A stretch of 56,883 bases of DNA. Source: Sphaerisporangium corydalis (GTDB taxonomy: Bacteria > Actinomycetota > Actinomycetes > Streptosporangiales > Streptosporangiaceae). This document shows positions 1-7,638 of the stretch, one piece after another. Within the stretch, counting starts at the first letter, position 1. The number at the start of each line of letters is the position of its first letter. The stretch is taken from positions 1-56,883 of the forward strand of contig NZ_JANZYP010000069.1 of the NCBI RefSeq assembly GCF_025506355.1. The letters are read 5' to 3'. The translations under genes were made by a program, and so were the position numbers. The notes beneath the pieces were generated by a model that ran no database searches, was not told where the DNA came from, and saw only the letters and a program-made list of their open reading frames with translations.

Positions 1-33
1 GGGGGGGGGGGGCGGCGGGGTCATGATGGAGGG

Positions 34-669
34 ATGAGGCTCACCAAACACGGACACGCGTGTGTGCGCTTGGAGAAGGACGGCTCCACCCTGGTCATCG
101 ACCCGGGCGGGCTCACCGAGGAGTCCGCGATCGAGGGGGCGAACGCGGTCCTCATCACCCACGAGCACTTCGACCACCTGGAGGTCAAGCGCCTCGCCTC
201 GCTGGGGCCGGACGTCCAGGTGTGGACCTGCGCCGGCGTGGCCGCCCAGCTCGACGGCCTGAGCGCCAAGGTCAACGTCGTCGGGGACGGCGACTCGTTC
301 ACGGCGGCGGGCTTCGAGGTGGGGGTGGCCGGCCGGGAACACGCGATGATCGCCTTCGACGTCCCGGTGGTGCAGAACGTCGGCTTCCTGATCGACGGCG
401 AGGTGTTCCACCCCGGCGACGCGTTCACCGTCCCGCCGCAGCCCGTGGGCACGCTGCTCACGCCGACCAGCGGCCCGTGGATGAAGGCCCCGGAGATGGT
501 CGACTACCTGCTGGAGGTGGCACCCCGGCGCGCCTACTCCATCCACGACGGCCTCTACAACGACGTCGGGCTCATGCTGGTCGACGCCATCCTGACCCGC
601 CGGGGCAAGGCGCAGGAGGGCGACTTCCGCCGCCTCAGGACCGGCGAGAGCGTCCTGCTGGACGCCTGA
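34..669 (+). CDS. MBL-fold metal-dependent hydrolase
   Basis: A 211-residue metallo-beta-lactamase-fold protein. The zinc motif H43-E-H-F-D-H48 follows a short N-terminal sheet (MRLTKHGHACVRL); a metal-bridging Asp is seen in FHPGDAF and a late His in SIHDG. This length and start fit the small cytosolic UPF0173-like/YcbJ-like MBL hydrolases, whose substrates are mostly unknown. The ATG is preceded by GGAGGG, which supports the start. It converges on mnmA with only 57 bases between the stop codons. The substrate cannot be inferred from the neighbours. Confidence 0.85.
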   Translation: MRLTKHGHACVRLEKDGSTLVIDPGGLTEESAIEGANAVLITHEHFDHLEVKRLASLGPDVQVWTCAGVAAQLDGLSAKVNVVGDGDSFTAAGFEVGVAGREHAMIAFDVPVVQNVGFLIDGEVFHPGDAFTVPPQPVGTLLTPTSGPWMKAPEMVDYLLEVAPRRAYSIHDGLYNDVGLMLVDAILTRRGKAQEGDFRRLRTGESVLLDA

Positions 670-680
670 GTTCGCCGGGA

Positions 681-697
681 GGTCCGCCGCACGGACC
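681..697. terminator. short hairpin between convergent genes
   Basis: Inverted repeat GGTCCG / CGGACC with a 5-base loop, lying between the stops of the MBL gene and mnmA. A plausible bidirectional terminator; there is no U tract, which is usual in high-GC actinobacteria. Confidence 0.45.
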
Positions 698-726
698 GGG
701 GACCCGATCCCGCCGGGCCTTGGAGG

Positions 727-1797
727 TCAGGAGGAGGAGGCGATGGTGGCGGAGCCGATGACGGTGTCGCCATCGTACAGGACGGCCGCCTGCCCGGCCG
801 CCACCCCGGTCGCGGGGCTGTCCAGCTCGATGTGCAGCTCGCCGCCGGAAAGCTGCGCGCGGCAGCCGTACACCTCGCCATGCGCCCGGAGCTGCACCGC
901 GCAGGCCAGCGGCTCGTGCGGCGGGCCTGCGGGGCCGTTCCAGACGGGACGCTCCGCCACGATCGAGCCGACCGCCAGGGACGAGCGGGGGCCGACGGTC
1001 ACGGTGTTGGAGACCGGCTCGATCGACAGCACGTAGCGGGGGCGGCCGTCGGCGGTCGGGCGGTCGATGCGCAGGCCCTTGCGCTGGCCGACGGTGAAGC
1101 CGTACGCCCCGGCGTGCGAGCCGACGACGGCGCCGGACTCGTCCACGATCGGGCCCTGCTCGGCACCGAGCCGCCGTGCCAGGAAGCCGCGCGTGTCGCC
1201 GTCGGCGATGAAGCAGACGTCGTGGCTGTCGGGCTTGTCGGCCACCGCGAGGTCACGTGCGGCGGCCTCCTCGCGGACCTCGGCCTTGGTGGACCCGCCC
1301 AGCGGGAAGATCGCGCGGGAGAGCTGCTCGCGGGTGAGGACGCCGAGGACGTACGACTGGTCCTTGCCCGCGTCGACGCTCCTGCTCAGGACCCCGTCGG
1401 TGAGCCGGGCGTGGTGGCCCGTGGCGACGGCGTCGAACCCGAGGGCGAGCGCCCGGTCGAGCACGGCCTCGAACTTGATCTTCTCGTTGCAGCGCAGGCA
1501 GGGGTTGGGCGTGCGGCCCGCGGCGTACTCGCTGACGAAGTCCTCGACGACGTCGCGGTGGAACCGCTCGGCCATGTCCCAGATGTAGAACGGGATGCCG
1601 ATCACGTCGGCGGCGCGCCGGGCGTCGCGGGAGTCCTCGACCGTGCAGCACCCTCGGGCGCCGGTGCGGTAGGACTGGGGGTTGGCGGAGAGCGCGAGGT
1701 GGACGCCGGTGACGTCATGGCCGGCCTCGGCGATGCGCGCGGCGGCCACCGCGGAGTCGACGCCACCGGACATGGCGGCAAGCACACGAAGACTCAT
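727..1797 (-). CDS. mnmA: tRNA-specific 2-thiouridylase MnmA
   Basis: Transfers sulfur to C2 of U34 in tRNA Lys/Glu/Gln wobble positions, using ATP and a persulfide delivered from a cysteine desulfurase. The PP-loop motif SGGVDS is at residues 10-15, the catalytic Cys in TPNPCLRCN is residue 100 and the second catalytic Cys in SHDVCFI is residue 195. The 356-residue length is normal. The reading frame stays open for 22 codons upstream, but the family begins at [12 protein letters not shown], so that ATG was chosen. In mycobacteria and other actinobacteria mnmA sits directly next to an iscS-like gene; here that partner is about 9.7 kb away, with an accessory island between. Confidence 0.95.
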   Translation of the reverse strand: MSLRVLAAMSGGVDSAVAAARIAEAGHDVTGVHLALSANPQSYRTGARGCCTVEDSRDARRAADVIGIPFYIWDMAERFHRDVVEDFVSEYAAGRTPNPCLRCNEKIKFEAVLDRALALGFDAVATGHHARLTDGVLSRSVDAGKDQSYVLGVLTREQLSRAIFPLGGSTKAEVREEAAARDLAVADKPDSHDVCFIADGDTRGFLARRLGAEQGPIVDESGAVVGSHAGAYGFTVGQRKGLRIDRPTADGRPRYVLSIEPVSNTVTVGPRSSLAVGSIVAERPVWNGPAGPPHEPLACAVQLRAHGEVYGCRAQLSGGELHIELDSPATGVAAGQAAVLYDGDTVIGSATIASSS

Positions 1798-1816
1798 AAC
1801 ACTGTCGAGGTTACCC

Positions 1817-1837
1817 GCCCGGCGGCGCCCGCCGGGC
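1817..1837. promoter_or_regulatory. 9-bp-arm palindrome between divergent genes
   Basis: Perfect inverted repeat GCCCGGCGG / CCGCCGGGC with a 3-base loop in the 84-base gap between the divergent starts of mnmA and the DUF695 gene. It would lie in or near the 5' leader of either transcript. Role unknown: operator or leader hairpin. Confidence 0.4.
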
Positions 1838-1881
1838 AACGCGTTGGCGTCCGCGCCGGACACCTGGGAGGATCAAGGGCC

Positions 1882-2925
1882 ATGCGACTGTTCGGGCGGG
1901 GAAGCGAGCCGGGTGAGCCGGTCGGCGGCGTCGCCGACTTCTGGGTGTGGTGGGCCGAGGCCCGGCCGAAGATCGACTCGCTGCTGGTCACCGAGGACGT
2001 CCCCGCGCTCGCCGAGGTGATCGCCCCGGCCGTCGCGGCCCTCGACCCCGGGCTGACCTGGGACGTCGTGCCCGGCAAGGCGGCGCTTCGCGCGCTGGTC
2101 GTCTCGGCGGCCGGCAACCCGGAGCTCCGGCCGCTCGCCCACCGCTGGGCGCTCGCCGCGCCGCCGTCGGACGCGCTGTGGGAGTTCCACCCGTCCCGGC
2201 CGGCCAACAGGGGCGCCACGGAGATGACGCTGGACGTGGGCGGGCGCGAGTTCGCGCTCGACAAGCTGGTGCTGGGGTTGCGGGTCCCGAACGGCACCCC
2301 CCGGATCGACGTCACCGCCTTCCACCCGATATTTCCGGACTTGACGGACGAGGTGCGCACGGAGGCGACCCTGCTCGCCCTGGACTGGATCCTCGGCGAG
2401 GACGAGGTGGCCCGCTGGGTGGGCGACATCGTGGCCGCCACGTTCCAGCCCCTCGACGCCGTGCCCGCCGTCCACCTTCCCGCCGTGGTCGCCGACCTCG
2501 CCTCGGAGTACCAGCAGGAGCAGTGGGCGCTCATGGAGGGCCGTACGGCCGGCGGGGCGCGCCTGGTCGCCACCGCGCGCTACCCCCTGCGCCCGGTCGA
2601 CCACCCGCTCCTCGACCAGCACATCGAGATCACCCTGCCGTACACCGAGGCGGACGAGGACGGCCTGCCGGAGGGGGCCTCGGCGGCGGCGCTCAGGGAG
2701 TTCGAGGAACGGCTGGCCGCCGGCCTGGAAGGTCTCGGCGGCACCGCCCTGCTGGCCGCGCACATGAGCGCCGAGGGCACCCGCGTGCTGCACGTCTACG
2801 CCGACCCCTCGGCGGGCGCGGCGGCCCTGGCCGAGGAACTGGCGGCGAGCTGGGATGAAGGCCGCGCGCAGGTCGAGTCGCAGGAAGACCCCGGCTGGAT
2901 AGCCATCTCCCCCTTCCTGAGCTGA
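1882..2925 (+). CDS. DUF695-like protein of unknown function
   Basis: A 347-residue soluble protein without signal peptide or membrane segment. The C-terminal third (from about residue 210, WALMEGRTAGGARLVATARY through HIEITLPY) resembles the DUF695 family; the N-terminal part has an alternating acidic/hydrophobic pattern without a motif I recognise. The ATG is preceded by GGAGGATCAAGGGCC. The open frame extends far upstream, but that part is antisense to mnmA and is a high-GC shadow. It is transcribed away from mnmA and converges with the MerR gene. Function unknown. Confidence 0.75.
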   Translation: MRLFGRGSEPGEPVGGVADFWVWWAEARPKIDSLLVTEDVPALAEVIAPAVAALDPGLTWDVVPGKAALRALVVSAAGNPELRPLAHRWALAAPPSDALWEFHPSRPANRGATEMTLDVGGREFALDKLVLGLRVPNGTPRIDVTAFHPIFPDLTDEVRTEATLLALDWILGEDEVARWVGDIVAATFQPLDAVPAVHLPAVVADLASEYQQEQWALMEGRTAGGARLVATARYPLRPVDHPLLDQHIEITLPYTEADEDGLPEGASAAALREFEERLAAGLEGLGGTALLAAHMSAEGTRVLHVYADPSAGAAALAEELAASWDEGRAQVESQEDPGWIAISPFLS

Positions 2926-2955
2926 CCCCTCCCCCATCGGAACGTGCGGATCGTG

Positions 2956-2976
2956 GACCGTACGGATCGAACGGTC
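2956..2976. terminator. weak hairpin between convergent genes
   Basis: GACCGT / ACGGTC arms with a 9-base loop in the 66-base gap between the DUF695 gene and the MerR gene, which converge here. Possible bidirectional terminator. Confidence 0.3.
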
Positions 2977-2991
2977 GTCATGCCCGGCGCG

Positions 2992-3924
2992 TCAGATGAG
3001 GTCGGCCAGGAGGGCGGCGGCTATCCAGGCGTGGGCGCGGGTCTGCGGGGGCGGCCACGGCGTGCCGGTGATCGTCGCGACCAGCTCCCAGTGGCGTACG
3101 GCGCGCGGGTCGTGCTCCTCGTACCCGCGTGACAGCGAGCGGCGGAACTCCGGGCCGTCCGCCTGGCCGTACACCTGGCCGAGGAGGGACACCACCCGGT
3201 CGAGCACGGGCCCGGCGGCCGGGGACCCGGGCTCCACGCCGTCGTCCAGGGCCGCGAGCGCCGTCTCCATGACGGCGTTGTTGAGGCCCTGCCATTCAGC
3301 GAGGTCCCGCTCGTCCCGGTTCTCCCAGAACCCACCGCTGTCCTTCCGGAGGGTGGCCCGGTAGTCCTGGTCGGAGACCAGGTCGACCAGTTCCAGCCAG
3401 GCGTCGAGCTGCTCGATCGACGGCTCGGGGGGAAGCTCGGGCACCATCGCCTCCCGCAGGCAGGTCAGCCACTCTTCGAGGGCACGGTTCCCTCCCCCGA
3501 CCTCGGCGACGAACGAGTCCATCATCGCCTCGCGCTCGGCGGCGCCGAGGCGGCCGAGCGAGTTGAGCCTGCGCAGGTCCGCCTCCCCCGGCACGTCCTT
3601 GTCGAGCGTGGCCCGCAGGACGGCCCGGGTGCGCTGGAGGGACCTCAGCTGGGTCTCCACCGTGCGCAGATGCAGGGCGAGCACCTGACGCAGATCGCGC
3701 TCACCGAGCGAGCGGATGACGGCCAGCCCGACCCCCATCTCCCGGAGCGCGCGGACGAGCTCCAGCCTCGCCAGGTCCCCCTCGCCGTACACGCGGTACC
3801 CACCGGACGTACGGGACCGCTCGGGGAGGACCCCGGCGTCGGAGTAGAACCGGATCGTCTTCACCGGGAGCCCGGACAGCTTGGAGAGCTGCCCGATCGT
3901 GTACGTGTCGCGCTGGCGGGCCAT
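2992..3924 (-). CDS. MerR-family transcriptional regulator with helical sensor domain
   Basis: A 310-residue protein. Residues 8-75 form a typical MerR winged helix (YTIGQLSKLSGLPVKTIRFY, then SGGYRVYGEGDLARLELVRALREMG), followed by a dimerisation helix with many Arg/Leu. The C-terminal 180 residues are predicted helical and rich in Trp/Leu/Glu; they lack the Cys clusters of metal-sensing MerR proteins, so a hydrophobic small-molecule sensor like those of the TipA/BmrR type is more likely. I do not see a clear TipAS domain. The gene is divergent from an L11 paralogue, with 52 bases between start codons and a MerR-type dyad in that gap, so it probably controls both. Confidence 0.9.
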   Translation of the reverse strand: MARQRDTYTIGQLSKLSGLPVKTIRFYSDAGVLPERSRTSGGYRVYGEGDLARLELVRALREMGVGLAVIRSLGERDLRQVLALHLRTVETQLRSLQRTRAVLRATLDKDVPGEADLRRLNSLGRLGAAEREAMMDSFVAEVGGGNRALEEWLTCLREAMVPELPPEPSIEQLDAWLELVDLVSDQDYRATLRKDSGGFWENRDERDLAEWQGLNNAVMETALAALDDGVEPGSPAAGPVLDRVVSLLGQVYGQADGPEFRRSLSRGYEEHDPRAVRHWELVATITGTPWPPPQTRAHAWIAAALLADLI

Positions 3925-3939
3925 GTTCCGATTATTCCG

Positions 3940-3976
3940 TTGAGTCTCCAGTTACTGGACACTTTACCGTTTCCCC
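3940..3976 (+). promoter_or_regulatory. MerR-type promoter/operator of the L11 paralogue
   Basis: TTGAGT (3940-3945) and TACCGT (3965-3970) are separated by 19 bases, the stretched spacer typical of MerR-activated promoters. A dyad fills the spacer: AGTCTCCAG (3943-3951), TTA, CTGGACACT (3955-3963), matching at 8 of 9 positions. The -10-like TANNNT element ends 6 bases before the ATG at 3977, so the transcript would be leaderless; indeed no ribosome binding site precedes the ATG. Motifs are read directly; use by the adjacent MerR protein is inferred. Confidence 0.7.
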
Positions 3977-4402
3977 ATGGCCAAGAACAAGATCACACGA
4001 GTCGTGAAGCTGCAGGTCAAGGCAGGAGAGGCCAGCCCCGCGACCGTGGGCAAGGACCTGGGCCCGCTGGGCATCAACCTCATGGACTTCTGCCGCCGCT
4101 ACAACACCGCCACCGAGACACAGCGCGGCTTCGTCGTACCCGCCGAGATCACTGTGTACGAGGACCGCTCGTTCGACCTCGTCACCAAGATGCCGACGAC
4201 GGCCTCCCTCATCCGCAAGGCCATCGGCCTGGAAAGCGGCAGTTCCCGCCCCGGCCACCACGTCGCCGCGACCATCACCACCGCCCAGCTCCGCGAGGTC
4301 GCCCGCACCAAACTCCCCGACCTGAACACCACCGACCTCACCCAGGCCACGAAAATCATCGCCGGCACCGCCCGCTCAATGGGCCTCGAAATCAAGGACT
4401 GA
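3977..4402 (+). CDS. variant ribosomal protein L11 (uL11 paralogue)
   Basis: A 141-residue full-length uL11 homologue: N-terminal domain from [36 protein letters not shown], and a C-terminal rRNA-binding domain ending [13 protein letters not shown]. It is not in a ribosomal operon (no rplA, secE or nusG nearby), so it is probably a second copy beside the housekeeping rplK. The interdomain proline segment that contacts thiopeptide antibiotics, normally xPxPPVGPALGQ, is here [11 protein letters not shown] (residues 20-30): one residue is lost and the central prolines are replaced by Thr and Lys. Thiocillin producers carry extra L11 copies as immunity genes (TclQ), and thiostrepton resistance maps to these prolines, so a drug-inducible replacement L11 is the leading hypothesis. 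Confidence 0.88.
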   Translation: MAKNKITRVVKLQVKAGEASPATVGKDLGPLGINLMDFCRRYNTATETQRGFVVPAEITVYEDRSFDLVTKMPTTASLIRKAIGLESGSSRPGHHVAATITTAQLREVARTKLPDLNTTDLTQATKIIAGTARSMGLEIKD

Positions 4403-4416
4403 TCCCCGCCCACGAG

Positions 4417-4472
4417 TCGCTTCAGGCTTGAACCACCTTGTGGCTCGCTTCAGGCTTGAACCATCTTGTGGC
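4417..4472. repeat. 28-bp tandem duplication at a gene 3' end
   Basis: Two adjacent 28-base units (4417-4444 and 4445-4472), each starting TCGCTTCAGGCTTGAACCA, differ at a single base. The right copy contains the last codons and stop of the ABM-fold gene; the left copy is a downstream duplicate in another frame. Probably a recent slippage or repair duplication. Confidence 0.9.
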
Positions 4473-4905
4473 CGAGCATCACGTCGTACTTGCCGTGCAT
4501 GACGTCGAGCCGGTACAGACGGGCGGGATACGCCAGCACGTCCGCGAGGAGGTCGGCGCGAAGGAAGTTGCGGCCTCCGGGACCTGTGTCGTGGACGTGG
4601 CGGGCCTTCACGTCCGGGAACGCTTCGAAGATTCCGAAGACGGTCTTCGAGAAGCGCAGCGCGAACCACGGGCCGGTACCCGGTTCGTCATCCACCCCGG
4701 CGTTGACGTCCTCGAGGAACTTCTTCAGCTCACCCTCCTTGCCCGGCTTCGCCTCAAGGTGGATGTAGTAAGCCTTGTGCCCGGGGGTGTCGTCTTCGCC
4801 GACGACAACAAACCCTGGGTGCTCAGAATCGTCCGCCCTCAGATCTCGCGCCGGGTCAGGACCGGGAACGAGCTGCCCCTTGTTCGTCTCGACATCGTCG
4901 CTCAT
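4450..4905 (-). CDS. ABM-fold (dimeric alpha/beta barrel) protein
   Basis: A 151-residue small protein. After an acidic N-terminal tail (about 35 residues) come AYYIHLEAKPGKEGELKKFL, FALRFSKTVFGIFEAFPD and YRLDVMHGKYDVMLGHKM, a pattern like the antibiotic-biosynthesis-monooxygenase/Dabb barrel families. Catalytic role is unknown; many such proteins are cofactor-free oxygenases or stress proteins. The start at MSDDVETNK was preferred to an upstream extension with unlike composition. Its 3' end overlaps a 28-bp tandem duplication. It converges with the L11 gene. Confidence 0.75.
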   Translation of the reverse strand: MSDDVETNKGQLVPGPDPARDLRADDSEHPGFVVVGEDDTPGHKAYYIHLEAKPGKEGELKKFLEDVNAGVDDEPGTGPWFALRFSKTVFGIFEAFPDVKARHVHDTGPGGRNFLRADLLADVLAYPARLYRLDVMHGKYDVMLGHKMVQA

Positions 4906-5444
4906 GATGACCCACTCATTTCGGCCCCCGCCGACCCGCGACACGCCGGGCCATACCGTCTTGTCCATGCGGGCCGATGCCCGCAGCGGCGCACCGCAGC
5001 GCCCGCGCGGGGCCAGCCGAGCGACCACGAATCCACGCTACACCGGGCACCTCGCCCAAGGGCCGCGCCTCGCCTGAGCTGGGAGTTCCCCAAAAATCCA
5101 CCCGGCTCCAATCCCCACCAAAAGGAGCGCCTCCGGCGCACGTTCTCTTCTTGCGCCCCTCACCGCGAACGATCCCACCGACGCGCACGCCGGCCACCCA
5201 AGCGAGGTCACGTCCGAGACCGGGCACGAGGATCAGGACGACGGCGTACAAGGCGATCATCTGGCATCAGAAGACATGTCCACAGCTCGTGCTGAAACCT
5301 AGTGTTCGTACCGCTAGTCTCGCGGCAGTCGGTTCCCGCTGAGAGGCTTGACCCTGGCAAGCATCGCATGACCCTTTGCCGAGAATTGCACTGAATAGGC
5401 CATATTGAACGTATTGATGAGAAGCCGGAAGTCCAGGTAGCGAT
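4906..5444. other. intergenic stretch with repeat A1
   Basis: No convincing gene. It contains repeat copy A1 and, on the minus strand, a hydrophobic ORF start (MIALYAVVLILVPGLGRDL from 5260) that runs into the repeat; this may be a gene remnant. The right part (5280-5444) is relatively AT-rich and should hold the promoter of the AAA ATPase gene. Confidence 0.5.
5120..5192 (+). repeat. family A repeat, copy A1 (long form)
   Basis: Contains the core AAAGGAGCGCCTCCGGCGCA followed by a less conserved tail with CCCTCACCGCGAA and CCACCGACGCGCAC. The core folds into a hairpin, GCGCC-TCC-GGCGC. Same family as copies at 6782, 7480, 8671, 10809, 10926, 11359, 11451 and 11492. Confidence 0.85.
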
Positions 5445-6830
5445 ATGCTGATAAGCGAGATAGTACTGGAAAATGTAAAAGGATTCGGCGACCAGGCTGC
5501 CGGGGTATCGCTGAATTTTGCCCGAGAAGACGGTAGTCTGCCTCGCTGGATCGTGGTGGCCGGTCGTAATGGTGCGGGGAAGTCGTCCTTCCTTCAGTCG
5601 ATCGCTTTGGCCGTTGCGGGACCATCAGCCGCCAGGACGCTTCGGGAAACATTTGCGGATTGGATTCGAGAGGACGCCGAGGAGGCCTATGTCAAGGCGC
5701 GTCTGCGGTTCTCGGACTTCGATGCGTTCACGCCGGGTCGCGTTCCCAAGTTCGAGCCCTGGGCGGGGTTGAGGTGGCTCCGGCAGGATGAAGGGCCGGA
5801 ACCTTCCATCGAAAGGACGAAAGACAAGGTCCGGGAGGTCTGGGATCCTTATCGAGGACCATGGTCAGCCAATCCGCAAGGCTGGTTTCTCGCGGGTTAT
5901 GGTCCATTTCGACGCCTGTCGCTGGCGCCAACCGAGGCGCAGCGGATGATGATGACGCCTGGCAGGCCTTCCAGGCTCGCAAGTCTCTTCAGAGAAGAGG
6001 CGTCTCTTTCTGAATCCGTGCTGTGGCTTCAGCAACTCTATCTGCGAAGACTAGAAGGATCGGAAGACGCCGAACGAGTGGAGAAAGCCGTACTGAAACT
6101 TCTTGGCGACGGGTTGCTCCCCGAAGGCATGCGGGTGGAGCGGGTCACTTCCGATGGATTGTGGATCACGACACCGGACGGGATCGAGCTTCCGCTTCGA
6201 TCGTTGAGTGACGGTTATCGCACGGTAGCCGCACTGGTGCTCGATCTCGTCAAGCAGCTTTTTTCCGCCTTCGGCGATCTGAAAGAGATAGCCGGAGAGA
6301 AGGTGGCATTCGGTCACACCGGGGTAGTGCTCATAGATGAGATCGATGTGCATCTACACGTCTCCTGGCAGCAGAGGATCGGGTTCTGGCTGAAAGCCCA
6401 TTTCCCCAACCTGCAGTTCATCGTCAGTACGCACAGCCCGTTCATCTGCCAGGCAGCCGATGACAGGGGCCTGGTCCGACTCTCCGCTCCAGGAGAAAGC
6501 GAGGGCGCTCGAATCGTGGAGGGAGACCTGTTCAACCGAGTCGTGAACGGAACCGCAGACGACGCGGTTCTCACCGACCTGTTCGGCCTGGACACCCCCT
6601 ATTCGGGACCCACCATCGAACTGCGCAATGAGGCTGCGAGTTTGGAGAAAAAGGCGGCTTCCGACCATATCTCCGCTGGCGAGAAGGCGAGACTCAGAGA
6701 ACTGAAATCCAAGTTGCCTCGAACGCCGTCGAAAGATGTGGCAGACGCCATCCGTCAGCTGACCCTCAGCTTCGACGATACGGAGCGCCTCCGGCGCACG
6801 TTCTCTTTAGGCGGCACTCACCGTAGGTGA
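5445..6830 (+). CDS. AAA_21-like ABC-type ATPase (possible defence ATPase)
   Basis: A 461-residue ATPase of the RecF/OLD/SMC-like class: N-terminal strand MLISEIVLENVKGFG, Walker A GRNGAGKS (40-47), a signature-like LRSLSDGYRTVAAL segment, Walker B VVLIDEID (D298, E299) and switch His in STHSPFI (H330). Such ATPases serve in Septu, Gabija-like, retron and other defence modules, normally with a nuclease partner; no HNH, TOPRIM or reverse transcriptase gene is visible next door, so partner and function are unknown. Codon use is clearly less GC-biased than the neighbours, suggesting horizontal transfer. The last 16 residues (446-461) and the stop are encoded by repeat copy A2, so the native C-terminus has been replaced. 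Confidence 0.85.
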   Translation: MLISEIVLENVKGFGDQAAGVSLNFAREDGSLPRWIVVAGRNGAGKSSFLQSIALAVAGPSAARTLRETFADWIREDAEEAYVKARLRFSDFDAFTPGRVPKFEPWAGLRWLRQDEGPEPSIERTKDKVREVWDPYRGPWSANPQGWFLAGYGPFRRLSLAPTEAQRMMMTPGRPSRLASLFREEASLSESVLWLQQLYLRRLEGSEDAERVEKAVLKLLGDGLLPEGMRVERVTSDGLWITTPDGIELPLRSLSDGYRTVAALVLDLVKQLFSAFGDLKEIAGEKVAFGHTGVVLIDEIDVHLHVSWQQRIGFWLKAHFPNLQFIVSTHSPFICQAADDRGLVRLSAPGESEGARIVEGDLFNRVVNGTADDAVLTDLFGLDTPYSGPTIELRNEAASLEKKAASDHISAGEKARLRELKSKLPRTPSKDVADAIRQLTLSFDDTERLRRTFSLGGTHRR

Positions 6831-6850
6831 TTTCCACCGACCCGCACGCC
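6782..6850 (+). repeat. family A repeat, copy A2, overlapping a gene 3' end
   Basis: Core GAGCGCCTCCGGCGCACG, then CACTCACCGTAGG and TTCCACCGACCCGCACGCC. The left two thirds are in frame with the upstream ATPase gene and supply its C-terminal residues TERLRRTFSLGGTHRR and the TGA stop. Confidence 0.9.
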
Positions 6851-6880
6851 AGGGTTGATCGTGGCGGCTCGGTGCTTCGG

Positions 6881-7351
6881 TCAGTGGCAGCGCACGTCGA
6901 ACCCGGGATCATAGCCTGTGTCGAAGAACTCCACGATGACGTCCTTGAACCCGTCAGGCCGTGATCCGCTCGGATTGACATAGACGGTTCCGGAGAGTTT
7001 CCTGCCTGCGACACCCTCGACCGCGGCGGACTCGTAGTAGCGCGCGATCTCGGCGTCGGGCAGCGTGGTGAGCAGGGGCATGCGGACCAGATAGTCGCAG
7101 TGATCGCCGTTGGCCGCCTGAATACCGACCGTGCCTTGCATCGCTGAGCTGATATCAAGCTCTGTGTCAGGTGGTAGCGGGAGCATGTGCACCCGGTCCT
7201 CCAGCTGGGCCAGCTTCTCGTCGTTCTGCCACTCGGGCACCTTGAAAAGCAGGTAGGCGACGATCAGAGCGAGGAGCGCCAGGCACAGGAAGAACGGCCA
7301 CCTGCTCCGCTGCTTGGGTAACGCCCCCGGAACCGTTTCGGTGAGCACCAT
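6881..7351 (-). CDS. single-pass membrane-anchored protein, unknown function
   Basis: A 156-residue protein with a short cytoplasmic N-terminus (ALPKQRSR), one strong membrane segment (WPFFLCLALLALIVAYLLF) and an extracytoplasmic domain of about 110 residues containing two Cys (DHCDYLV and the C-terminal DVRCH) that could form a disulfide. No family recognised. The ATG at 7351 has GGAGGACGG upstream; a 12-codon longer version from 7387 has no ribosome binding site. Confidence 0.65.
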   Translation of the reverse strand: MVLTETVPGALPKQRSRWPFFLCLALLALIVAYLLFKVPEWQNDEKLAQLEDRVHMLPLPPDTELDISSAMQGTVGIQAANGDHCDYLVRMPLLTTLPDAEIARYYESAAVEGVAGRKLSGTVYVNPSGSRPDGFKDVIVEFFDTGYDPGFDVRCH

Positions 7352-7479
7352 GCCGTCCTCCAGAACGCTCGTCGGGCGGATCACCATTCAACAACATGGA
7401 CCGCTGACCGTGCCGACGCCTGAGAGCACGGGCGCGGACGATCTGCACTTGCCTCGGCGGGATGCGCCCGTGCTCCCAA

Positions 7480-7551
7480 GAAGGAGCGCCTCCGGCGCAC
7501 GTTCTCCCTGGGCGACCCTCACCACAAATGTCTCCACCGACCCGCACGCGA
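7480..7551 (+). repeat. family A repeat, copy A3 (long form)
   Basis: AAGGAGCGCCTCCGGCGCAC, then GCGACCCTCACCAC and TCTCCACCGACCCGCACGCG. It lies upstream of the membrane protein gene and downstream (minus sense) of the DUF397 gene. Confidence 0.9.
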
Positions 7552-7638
7552 GCCAGTCTCCGCCTAACCCCCGCCTCGGTGCCCGCACGGGCAGACGCAG
7601 AGACTGTCAGGAAGACTCACGCACAGCGTTAACGGGCC

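Noticed and set aside
832-1881. N-terminal extension of the DUF695 frame
   Set aside because: Antisense to mnmA; the real start at 1882 has a ribosome binding site.
2992-3924. Calling the MerR protein TipA
   Set aside because: Its C-terminal domain does not show a convincing TipAS pattern, so thiopeptide sensing is only a hypothesis.
7167-7547. Minus-strand ORF beginning in repeat A3
   Set aside because: Overlaps the membrane-protein gene out of frame; the open frame comes from the repeat.
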